Shown here: one piece after another, positions 1-6,087 of the stretch | Numbering within the stretch: the stretch's first letter is position 1 | How the letters are laid out: each line of letters opens with the position of its first letter | NCBI GenBank assembly: GCA_002720285.1 | Contig: PBHT01000013.1 | Coordinates: 1 to 7,630 of the forward strand | DNA length: 7,630 nucleotides | DNA from: Acidobacteriota bacterium | GTDB taxonomy: Bacteria; Acidobacteriota; Vicinamibacteria; Vicinamibacterales; UBA823 | Direction: 5' to 3' | Translations under genes and position numbers: made by a program | The notes under the pieces: generated by a model | The model's input: the letters and a program-made list of their open reading frames with translations, nothing else | The model's database searches: none | What the model was told of the DNA's origin: nothing

Positions 1-194
<194 letters not shown>

Positions 195-198
195 CACG

Positions 199-214
199 GT
201 GACGGCCCCGTCAC
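199..214. repeat. Perfect inverted repeat between hemB and hemL (hairpin or operator candidate)
   Basis: GTGACGG (199-205) and CCGTCAC (208-214) are exact reverse complements separated by two bases. In RNA this would fold as a 6-bp GC-rich stem with a GCCC loop. It begins five bases after the hemB stop and ends 28 bases before the hemL ATG. There is no run of T after it (the next bases are TTCTAG), so it is not a classic intrinsic terminator. A protein-binding palindrome, an RNA processing or stability hairpin, or a weak attenuator are all possible. The repeat itself is certain; its function is not. Confidence 0.5.
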
Positions 215-242
215 TTCTAGAACGCCGTGATATCTTCTGCCC

Positions 243-1541
243 ATGCCTAGCTCCACCTCTGGCTCATCACGACGTTTGTTTGCGCGTGCACGACGAGTGC
301 TTCCGGGTGGCGTTAACAGTCCAGTTCGTGCATTCAAGGCTGTTCAGGGTCAACCTCCGTTCATTGCTCGAGGAACCGGCGCGCATATAGCCGACGTAGA
401 CGGTCGTCGCTATATCGATTACGTCATGTCGTGGGGACCGTTAATCCACGGACACGCCCCCGCTGGCCTCACTAAAGCTCTCGTCACTGCTACGAAACGT
501 GGCACCAGTTTCGGCGCACCGACCGCCCTAGAAGTGCAGCTGGCCGAACGTGTCTGCTCGCTTGTCCCATCTATAGAACGAGTGCGCTTTGTCAATTCGG
601 GTACTGAGGCAACGATGACCGCGCTCAGACTTGCGCGGGCGGCGACAAGGAAGGACAAGATTATTAAGTTTCAGGGTTGTTATCACGGACATGCGGACCC
701 CTTACTTGTTCAAGCTGGTTCCGGCGCTTTGACGCTGGGTGTTCCGACGAGTCCTGGTGTGACAAAGGCGAGTGCAGCAAACACTCTCGTCGCAAATTAC
801 AACGACCTTGAGTCGGTTAAACGGCTTTTCAGGATACACCGACGGAAGATTGCCGCAGTGATAATCGAGCCGATTGCTGGCAACATGGGCGTGATTCCAC
901 CGCAAAAGGGATTTCTCGAAGAGTTGCGGGAATTGTGCGACCAAAGTGGAGTTCTACTCATCTTTGACGAGGTTATCTCTGGTTTTCGAGTGGCATTAGG
1001 CGGTGCCCAGACCATCTTCGGCGTCAAGCCTGACCTAACTTGCCTCGGAAAGATCATCGGGGGCGGATTACCAGTTGGCGCCTATGGTGGCCGCGCAGAC
1101 CTCATGACCCATATCGCGCCCGATGGGCCTGTATATCAGGCGGGCACCTTATCGGGTAATCCGCTGGCGATGACTGCTGGAACCTGGACACTTTCAAGGT
1201 TGTCGGAACGGCTGTATCACCAACTGGCCAAGTTAGGTGATCAGCTTGCCGAGGGACTGGCTGAGGTGGCCTCTGAAGCCGGAGTCCAACTGCGTGTCAA
1301 CAGTTTCGGTTCGATGGTGACACCCTTCTTCACAAACCGGCCCGTTTGTAACTACCGGTCAGCCACCGATGCTAATACAAGGCTCTACGGTGTGTTTTTT
1401 CGGTCCATGTTGAGACACGGTATTTACCCCCCACCATCACAATTTGAGTCTTGGTTCCTCTCAGCTGCCCACGAAGCACACGATATCGAACGAACTATTG
1501 ACGCTGCGAGGCTGGCAATGAGAGCTGTCGCGCGTAGCTAG
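243..1541 (+). CDS. hemL: Glutamate-1-semialdehyde 2,1-aminomutase
   Basis: This PLP enzyme converts glutamate-1-semialdehyde to 5-aminolevulinate, the last step of the C5 route to tetrapyrroles, in the cytoplasm. At 432 residues it is of normal family length and looks complete. Visible signatures are the N-terminal LPGGVNSPVRAF, the phosphate-binding SGTEA (from Ser119), CYHGH with Tyr147 near the cofactor, DEVISGFR with Asp242 for the pyridine nitrogen, and GKIIGGGLPVGAYGG with Lys270 as the Schiff-base lysine. Tyr147, Asp242 and Lys270 are each three below the residues I recall for the Synechococcus enzyme (150, 245, 273). The C-terminal PPSQFESWFLSAAH is also typical. ATG 243 is the first start after an in-frame TGA at 228-230 and places the conserved N-terminus correctly. 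No Shine-Dalgarno is seen upstream, so translation may depend on hemB or on the intergenic hairpin. hemL lies 48 bases after hemB and in the same frame. Confidence 0.97.
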   Translation: MPSSTSGSSRRLFARARRVLPGGVNSPVRAFKAVQGQPPFIARGTGAHIADVDGRRYIDYVMSWGPLIHGHAPAGLTKALVTATKRGTSFGAPTALEVQLAERVCSLVPSIERVRFVNSGTEATMTALRLARAATRKDKIIKFQGCYHGHADPLLVQAGSGALTLGVPTSPGVTKASAANTLVANYNDLESVKRLFRIHRRKIAAVIIEPIAGNMGVIPPQKGFLEELRELCDQSGVLLIFDEVISGFRVALGGAQTIFGVKPDLTCLGKIIGGGLPVGAYGGRADLMTHIAPDGPVYQAGTLSGNPLAMTAGTWTLSRLSERLYHQLAKLGDQLAEGLAEVASEAGVQLRVNSFGSMVTPFFTNRPVCNYRSATDANTRLYGVFFRSMLRHGIYPPPSQFESWFLSAAHEAHDIERTIDAARLAMRAVARS

Positions 1542-1591
1542 TCAGCCCAGCCAACGTTCAGCAACTTAACCGAGATCACCGGCCAAGCCAC

Positions 1592-1613
1592 AAAAAATGA
1601 ATCTGGACATTCA
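1592..1613 (-). terminator. Possible intrinsic terminator of the zinc-ribbon gene
   Basis: Read on the minus strand, TGAAT (1613-1609), a six-base loop and ATTCA (1602-1598) form a 5-bp stem followed at once by six T (1597-1592). The order of stem then T-tract is right for a factor-independent terminator, and it sits at the 3' end of the minus-strand gene, with the TGA stop codon forming part of the stem. The stem is short and has a single G-C pair, so it would be weak. No equivalent signal is seen for hemL in the same 69-base gap. Confidence 0.3.
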
Positions 1614-1853
1614 GTCATGATTGAGTTCGTACTCGCGCTGTGCCCGAACCCTCTCATCAGCTTGCGATGCGTCTCGGCGTTTTGCTGCTCTTAAGCCTAA
1701 CTGCTTCGTAACTGGGGAGTGCACGCTGGATAAGGATGGCACACGATCGAGGTCTTTCTTCGCACACTTCGGACAGAGCGGGATAGTGTTCTGCCGAACG
1801 AGAACCTCGAACTCATGGCCACAACCGTTGCAGGAATATTCGTAAATCGGCAC
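1611..1853 (-). CDS. FmdB-type small zinc-ribbon protein
   Basis: An 80-residue protein that begins MPIYEYSCNGCGHEFE, the hallmark opening of the FmdB/zinc-ribbon-8 family. Two CxxC pairs (Cys8/Cys11 and Cys27/Cys30) would hold one zinc ion; the rest (about residues 35-80) is charged, low in hydrophobics and probably disordered. The family is named for a proposed regulator of formamidase/amidase genes in Methylophilus, but most members have no proven role, and no amidase gene is present here. The start is GTG (1853-1851), chosen because it gives the conserved MPIYEY end and has GAAGG (bases 1865-1861) five to seven bases upstream. The gene is convergent with hemL and divergent from the peptidase gene, so it is probably transcribed alone. 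Family assignment is firm; a DNA-binding or regulatory role is inference. Confidence 0.88.
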   Translation of the reverse strand: MPIYEYSCNGCGHEFEVLVRQNTIPLCPKCAKKDLDRVPSLSSVHSPVTKQLGLRAAKRRDASQADERVRAQREYELNHD

Positions 1854-1860
1854 TAGGACA

Positions 1861-1865
1861 CCTTC
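1861..1865 (-). promoter_or_regulatory. Ribosome binding site supporting the GTG start of the zinc-ribbon gene
   Basis: The minus strand reads GAAGG followed by TGTCCTA and then GTG. This is a fair Shine-Dalgarno at a usable distance and supports GTG 1853-1851 as the start instead of a downstream codon, which would cut into the zinc ribbon. Confidence 0.5.
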
Positions 1866-1915
1866 AAGAAATGGTGATGCCGCAATACATGCGTGCTAGC
1901 CCTCACGTGTAGAGA

Positions 1916-1921
1916 TATAAT
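1916..1921 (+). promoter_or_regulatory. Candidate -10 element upstream of the S9 peptidase gene
   Basis: An exact TATAAT lies in the 173-base divergent gap, 105 bases upstream of the peptidase start. Transcription would begin near 1928 and give a leader of roughly 100 bases. No good -35 hexamer is found 16-18 bases upstream and there is no extended -10 TG, so the call rests on one hexamer. No clear promoter for the opposing zinc-ribbon gene was found in the same gap. Confidence 0.33.
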
Positions 1922-1989
1922 TCCACACGATCCGTGACAAAAAGATCTCACCACAGCACGCTCGTCTCGACTGTCAAGCCTATTTTCGG

Positions 1990-1999
1990 AGCGATCGCT
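1990..1999. repeat. 10-bp perfect palindrome upstream of the S9 peptidase gene
   Basis: AGCGATCGCT reads the same on both strands; its core GCGATCGC equals the octamer known in cyanobacteria as HIP1. It lies between the candidate -10 element and the ribosome binding site, in the probable 5' leader of the peptidase gene. It has no loop, so it is a duplex-DNA palindrome (protein or methylase site) and not a hairpin. Function unknown. Confidence 0.3.
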
Positions 2000-2015
2000 T
2001 CACCTTCTTTAAACT

Positions 2016-2022
2016 AAGAGGA
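2016..2022 (+). promoter_or_regulatory. Ribosome binding site of the S9 peptidase gene
   Basis: AAGAGGA ends four bases before ATG 2027. It is a clear Shine-Dalgarno that fixes the start, and that start gives a proper signal peptide. Confidence 0.65.
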
Positions 2023-2026
2023 CACT

Positions 2027-4606
2027 ATGACACGTCATGCGTGGTTTTGCTTCCTTCTCACGTTGAGTCTCACCACGACGCCTCTGATTGGCCAAGAAGA
2101 CAACCGTGTGGCCACCGCAAACTACCAACTAGCAGCCCGTTTTGCTCCGTACAAATTAAATAGGCTTATTTACAGCACCACGGTCACGCCTCATTGGATC
2201 GAGGGGAGTGACCGGTTCTGGTATGAGTGGGAAACCTCAAACGGTAAGTCATTCTATTTGGTCGACCCAGCACAAGGCACTAAAACAGCCGTCTTCGACA
2301 ACGACCGAATTGCTGCTGAATTAACCAGGCTAACGAAGGACCCTTGGGACGGACAACACTTGCCGATTCGGGGAATCAGATTTATTGACCAAGACACACT
2401 CCAGTTTGAGGTTCAATCGTCACAGGATGAAGAGCGTGACGAGGTTGGGAACCGAACCGAGGAAGAGCAGGACCAAGAAGGTCAGAACGATAGCGACGGA
2501 ATCAAGGCCAGCAAGAAGCGGGTCTTCCACTTCGAGTACGACGTGACTACCAGAACACTTCGGCAACTCGAGAACTGGGAGGGCCCTGACAACCATCCAG
2601 CGTGGGCCAGCGTATCACCTGATGGCAACACGGTTGTGTTTGCACGAAACCACAATTTGTACGCGATGACCGGTGAGGCCTACCAACAAATTCTTGAGGC
2701 TCGACGCGGGAAGGACGAGGACGAAGCCAACGAAGCTGAAGAAGGCATCGAGGTAAATGAAACTCAACTCTCAACAGATGGAGAAGAACATTACAGCTAC
2801 GCCGATCGTGATCGTGGTGATACCGATACAGAGAAGGCGAAGAACAGGGAGAAGCGCAAGCACGCTAGCATCTCGTGGGCCCATGACTCTCGGTACTTTG
2901 CGATCGTTCGGCTCGACCAGCGCCAGACAGGCGACCTATGGGTAATCCACTCCGTGGGAAACAGACGCCCAGAACTCGAAACATATAAATACGACATGGC
3001 CGGGGAAGAGAAGGTCGCGCAGCGTGAAATTCGGATTTATGACCTTGAATTGAAGCGGATGATTACAGTGGGCGCCGACAGGTTCAAGGACCAGCAGGTC
3101 GGCATCTGGAACGATCGGAGGTTCGAATATCCCGACAGCGATGAGCCAGAGCGTGATCTCTGGTTATCGGATGCGTCGAATGAATTGCACTTCTGGCGTC
3201 AAAGTCGAGACCGTCACAAGGTCGAAGTTTGCGTCGCTGACACCGTTACGGGAGAGGTACGCGTTCTGTTCGAAGAGGAGCTTAATACCTACGTGGAAAC
3301 TCAACCGCTCGAGCGGCTGGCATCCGGCGACTTACTCTGGTGGTCAGAACGCGATGGCTGGGCACATTTGTACCGCTATGGTCAAGATGGTATGCCCAAA
3401 CGTCAATTAACCGAGGGTGCTTGGTCCGTCCGACGAATCGTCGGCATTGACGACGCTGCGGGTGTTGCCTACGTCATGGCAAACGCCCGCGAGCCCGAGG
3501 AGGATCCGTACTATCAGCACCTGTACCGAGTAAACCTTGACGGCACTGGAGTCGAGCTGCTTAACCCTGGAAACTTCGACCACCGAGTCTATATTGGCGA
3601 GTCAAATCGATTCTTTGTCGACAACTACTCGCGAGTAAATACGCGTCCCAGCACAGCACTCGTTAGCGTCGACGGGAAGAGGGTCCTGGACCTAGAAGAG
3701 GCTGACTTCTCACAGCTCATGGCTGCTGGATACGAGTTTCCCGAACCCTACAGTGTCAAGGCTGATGACCGCATCACCGACTTGTATGGCGTCATGTATA
3801 AACCGTTTGATTTCGATCCAACGAAAAAATATCCGATTATTGAATATGTTTATCCTGGACCCCAGACGGAATCGGTATCAAAGTCATTTTCAACTAACCG
3901 CTACGAAACAGCACTTTCACAATTCGGCTTCATAGTGGTCACCGTGGGCAACCGGGGGGGGCACCCGGCTCGCTCGAAGTGGTACCACAACTATGGCTAC
4001 GGGAACCTTCGTGACTATGGCCTCGCCGACAAGAAAGTCGCGATTGAACAACTGGTAGACCGACACGAGTTCATTGACCAAGACCGCGTGGGTATTTATG
4101 GACATTCAGGTGGAGGATTCATGTCGACAGCCGCTATGCTCGTCTACCCTGACTTGTTCAAGGTCGCCGTGTCGTCGTCTGGTAATCACAATAATGATGT
4201 TTACAACAGCTTTTGGTCAGAGAAACATCACGGCATCAAAGAAGTCTTGAGTGAAGATGGTGAAGTGAGTTTTGAGTATGACATCGACAAGAACTCGGAC
4301 CTTGCACAAAACCTGCAGGGGCACCTATTACTCACAACGGGTGACATCGACAACAACGTCCACCCAGTAGGGACGTTGAGAATGGCAGAAGCGTTGATCA
4401 GGGCTAATAAACGCTTCGACTTCTTCGTGTTTCCAGGCCAACGCCATAGCTATGGAGACATGGGAGACTACTGGTTCTGGTTACGTGCAGAGTATTTCGT
4501 GGAACACTTACTCGGCGATCTCCACTGGGACCCGGATATCAAGGAATTGAATCTCGTGAGAGATGACGTGCCTGCATCAGCACCACCGCGGACCCCACCG
4601 GAGTGA
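2027..4606 (+). CDS. Exported S9-family peptidase (dipeptidyl-peptidase IV / prolyl oligopeptidase type)
   Basis: A complete 859-residue serine peptidase, probably periplasmic or secreted. Residues 1-23 form a signal peptide (short basic start, hydrophobic FCFLLTLSLTTTPLIG, likely cleavage near Gly22/Gln23); no lipobox cysteine is seen. Residues about 90-560 match the DPP-IV N-terminal beta-propeller, including TDGEEHYSYADRD and DLWVIHSVGNRRPELETYKY. Residues about 600-838 are the alpha/beta hydrolase domain: VYPGP with Tyr609 as probable oxyanion-hole residue, GHSGGG with nucleophile Ser694, GDIDNNVHP with Asp775, and GQRHSYG with His807. The triad order and spacing fit S9. Such enzymes trim peptides, often after proline, for nutrient uptake; whether this one is a dipeptidyl-, tripeptidyl- or endopeptidase cannot be read from sequence, because I could not place the paired glutamates that bind the substrate amino group. 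Two acidic low-complexity stretches interrupt the propeller (residues 133-158 and 228-245), and the tail is proline-rich. The gene stands alone on its strand between two unrelated units. Confidence 0.93.
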   Translation: MTRHAWFCFLLTLSLTTTPLIGQEDNRVATANYQLAARFAPYKLNRLIYSTTVTPHWIEGSDRFWYEWETSNGKSFYLVDPAQGTKTAVFDNDRIAAELTRLTKDPWDGQHLPIRGIRFIDQDTLQFEVQSSQDEERDEVGNRTEEEQDQEGQNDSDGIKASKKRVFHFEYDVTTRTLRQLENWEGPDNHPAWASVSPDGNTVVFARNHNLYAMTGEAYQQILEARRGKDEDEANEAEEGIEVNETQLSTDGEEHYSYADRDRGDTDTEKAKNREKRKHASISWAHDSRYFAIVRLDQRQTGDLWVIHSVGNRRPELETYKYDMAGEEKVAQREIRIYDLELKRMITVGADRFKDQQVGIWNDRRFEYPDSDEPERDLWLSDASNELHFWRQSRDRHKVEVCVADTVTGEVRVLFEEELNTYVETQPLERLASGDLLWWSERDGWAHLYRYGQDGMPKRQLTEGAWSVRRIVGIDDAAGVAYVMANAREPEEDPYYQHLYRVNLDGTGVELLNPGNFDHRVYIGESNRFFVDNYSRVNTRPSTALVSVDGKRVLDLEEADFSQLMAAGYEFPEPYSVKADDRITDLYGVMYKPFDFDPTKKYPIIEYVYPGPQTESVSKSFSTNRYETALSQFGFIVVTVGNRGGHPARSKWYHNYGYGNLRDYGLADKKVAIEQLVDRHEFIDQDRVGIYGHSGGGFMSTAAMLVYPDLFKVAVSSSGNHNNDVYNSFWSEKHHGIKEVLSEDGEVSFEYDIDKNSDLAQNLQGHLLLTTGDIDNNVHPVGTLRMAEALIRANKRFDFFVFPGQRHSYGDMGDYWFWLRAEYFVEHLLGDLHWDPDIKELNLVRDDVPASAPPRTPPE

Positions 4607-4617
4607 ACTACAAGGTC

Positions 4618-4654
4618 ACTCACCTGCTTCGTTCTGAAGTTATATCTGGTGAGT
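4618..4654 (+). other. Possible two-part hairpin after the S9 peptidase gene
   Basis: ACTCACC (4618-4624) pairs with GGTGAGT (4648-4654), and inside it CTTC (4627-4630) can pair with GAAG (4636-4639). It begins 11 bases after the peptidase stop. No T-run follows (next bases are TAAACG), so it could protect the mRNA 3' end or support factor-dependent termination, but it is not a standard intrinsic terminator. The rest of the 4607-4822 gap holds no gene I can support and no clear promoter. Confidence 0.3.
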
Positions 4655-4675
4655 TAAACGCCGCTATTTCGATAG

Positions 4676-4689
4676 ACGTGAAACGTGAA
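4676..4689 (+). repeat. Tandem 7-base direct repeat upstream of ispG
   Basis: ACGTGAA occurs twice back to back, about 135 bases before the ispG start. A related string, GTGAACGT, appears at 4729-4736. It may be a regulator site or chance. Confidence 0.25.
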
Positions 4690-4816
4690 CTCGACACTTT
4701 ACACACCCTATGACAACACCGGTCTCTAGTGAACGTCATTCCTGACCACGCCAAAGAAGTAGAGTGGTGGGGGTGATTGGTAGACAAATCTGGACGTCAA
4801 CCCAAATGCTATTATC

Positions 4817-4821
4817 GGAGG
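4817..4821 (+). promoter_or_regulatory. Strong Shine-Dalgarno that decides among ispG starts
   Basis: GGAGG is the best ribosome-binding match near ispG. It ends only one base before GTG 4823, ten before in-frame TTG 4832 and sixteen before in-frame ATG 4838. By spacing, the TTG is favoured over the farther-upstream GTG. All three starts leave the conserved IspG core intact. Confidence 0.55.
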
Positions 4822-4822
4822 T

Positions 4823-6067
4823 GTGGCTAAGTTGAAGATGCGTCGAACGGTCGGGGTAAGAGTCGGCAATGTTCAGATTGGGGGCGGTGCGCCGGTGGTC
4901 GTGCAGTCGATGACGATGACCGACACAGCCGATGCAGCGGCCACCGCAGAACAGTGTGCTGAGTTAGCTAAGGCTGGGTCGGAATTGGTACGAATCACAG
5001 TCAACGTCCCCGAAGCAGCCAACGCGGTCCCTGAAATTCGGCAACGCCTCAACGATCAAGGCCTTGTCGTGCCGCTTGTAGGCGATTTCCATTACAACGG
5101 GCATCAACTGTTAATGCGACACCCTGACTGCGCGCGGATACTCGATAAGTTCCGGATCAATCCTGGTAACGTCGGAACTGGCGATCGTCGGGACGAGCAA
5201 TTCACTACGATTTGCAAGATCGCTCGCGATCATGGAACACCGATTCGGATTGGAGTAAATGGCGGTTCACTCGATCAGGACCTAGTCACGGCGAAGATGC
5301 AAGAGAATACAGACCGCAATCTGGGTCGCTCGTCAGAAGAAATCATCAACGAATGCCTCGTGTTGTCAGCGCTGCAGTCAACCGAGTTGGCGCTCGAGGC
5401 CGGGTTGCGCAAAGACCAGATCGTGATCTCTTGTAAGGTCTCACAACCAGATAATCTTATTTCCGTTTACACCGACCTAGCTGCTCGGACTGACCAGCCG
5501 CTCCACCTCGGCCTAACCGAGGCTGGCATGGGTATTAAAGGAATGGTCTGGTCCTCGGCGGCGATGGGCATACTGCTTAACCAAGGGATCGGTGACACGA
5601 TCCGGGTTTCGCTCACGCCGCAGCCCGGGGGCGACCGCCGTAACGAGGTGACAGCGGCCTGCGAATTACTGCAGTCACTCGGGTTGCGGGCCTTTGCTCC
5701 AAGCGTCACTGCCTGCCCCGGGTGTGGGCGGACAACGAGCTCAACGTTTCAGGAACTTGCCGAGCGAATCCAAGCTTATGTGCGAGATATGATGCCGGAG
5801 TGGAAGAAAGATTACGATGGCGTTGAAGAGATGCGTTTGGCAGTCATGGGCTGCGTCGTTAACGGACCGGGCGAATCAAAAGCGGCCAACATAGGTATTA
5901 GTCTGCCCGGAACTGGTGAAGCGCCCCTCTGCCCCGTCTATATTGACGGAATCCACACTACAACGCTTAAGGGTAGCTACGAGGAACTAGCGGAAGCCTT
6001 CCGTGCGCTGGTTGATGACTACGTAGCTGAACATTATCCTCGTAAACCAGCTCGGGAATCTGTCTGA
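4823..6067 (+). CDS. ispG: 4-hydroxy-3-methylbut-2-en-1-yl diphosphate synthase (IspG/GcpE)
   Basis: Cytoplasmic iron-sulfur enzyme of the MEP isoprenoid pathway; it reductively opens the cyclic diphosphate MEcPP to HMBPP, using reduced flavodoxin or ferredoxin. From GTG 4823 it has 414 residues. Conserved blocks are [12 protein letters not shown] (about 24-35), [38 protein letters not shown] and [10 protein letters not shown]. The [4Fe-4S] ligands would be Cys298, Cys301, Cys344 and Glu351, the same order as E. coli Cys270, Cys273, Cys305 and Glu312. The gap between the second and third cysteines is 43 residues against 32 in E. coli; the extra piece (around [16 protein letters not shown]) marks the longer variant that I associate with alphaproteobacteria and some other phyla. 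The start is uncertain: GTG 4823, TTG 4832 and ATG 4838 are all in frame after TAG 4781-4783, and Shine-Dalgarno spacing favours 4832. A HAD phosphatase follows 20 bases downstream, probably in the same operon. Confidence 0.96.
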   Translation: MAKLKMRRTVGVRVGNVQIGGGAPVVVQSMTMTDTADAAATAEQCAELAKAGSELVRITVNVPEAANAVPEIRQRLNDQGLVVPLVGDFHYNGHQLLMRHPDCARILDKFRINPGNVGTGDRRDEQFTTICKIARDHGTPIRIGVNGGSLDQDLVTAKMQENTDRNLGRSSEEIINECLVLSALQSTELALEAGLRKDQIVISCKVSQPDNLISVYTDLAARTDQPLHLGLTEAGMGIKGMVWSSAAMGILLNQGIGDTIRVSLTPQPGGDRRNEVTAACELLQSLGLRAFAPSVTACPGCGRTTSSTFQELAERIQAYVRDMMPEWKKDYDGVEEMRLAVMGCVVNGPGESKAANIGISLPGTGEAPLCPVYIDGIHTTTLKGSYEELAEAFRALVDDYVAEHYPRKPARESV

Positions 6068-6087
6068 GCACCTTCGGACACTCTCCG

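Noticed and set aside
199..390. 63-codon open frame starting with GTG inside the hemB-hemL inverted repeat and overlapping hemL
   Set aside because: It lies out of frame over the unmistakable HemL N-terminus and its product shows no recognisable family.
419..1057. Several open frames of about 80 residues antisense to hemL
   Set aside because: They are shadows of the hemL coding frame, with no SD and no domain-like sequence.
1621..1845. 74-codon plus-strand frame opposite the zinc-ribbon gene
   Set aside because: The minus-strand product has a clear FmdB opening and two CxxC pairs; the plus-strand frame is its antisense shadow.
3954..3961. The G8 tract as evidence of a frameshifted pseudogene
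   Set aside because: Conserved S9 sequence continues in frame on both sides, from VYPGP through NRGGHP to GHSGGG, so the gene is intact as given.
2547..4105. Additional open frames of 60-89 codons on both strands inside the peptidase gene
   Set aside because: All sit within a continuous conserved S9 peptidase frame and look like composition-driven shadows.
4691..4714. TCGACA followed by TATGAC as a possible promoter before ispG
   Set aside because: The spacer is only 12 bases, too short for a sigma-70 type promoter.
4729..4776. 15-codon frame GTG...TGA with Trp-Trp-Gly at its end, upstream of ispG, considered as a leader peptide
   Set aside because: There is no SD, no attenuator-type alternative hairpins were found after it, and ispG has no known link to tryptophan.
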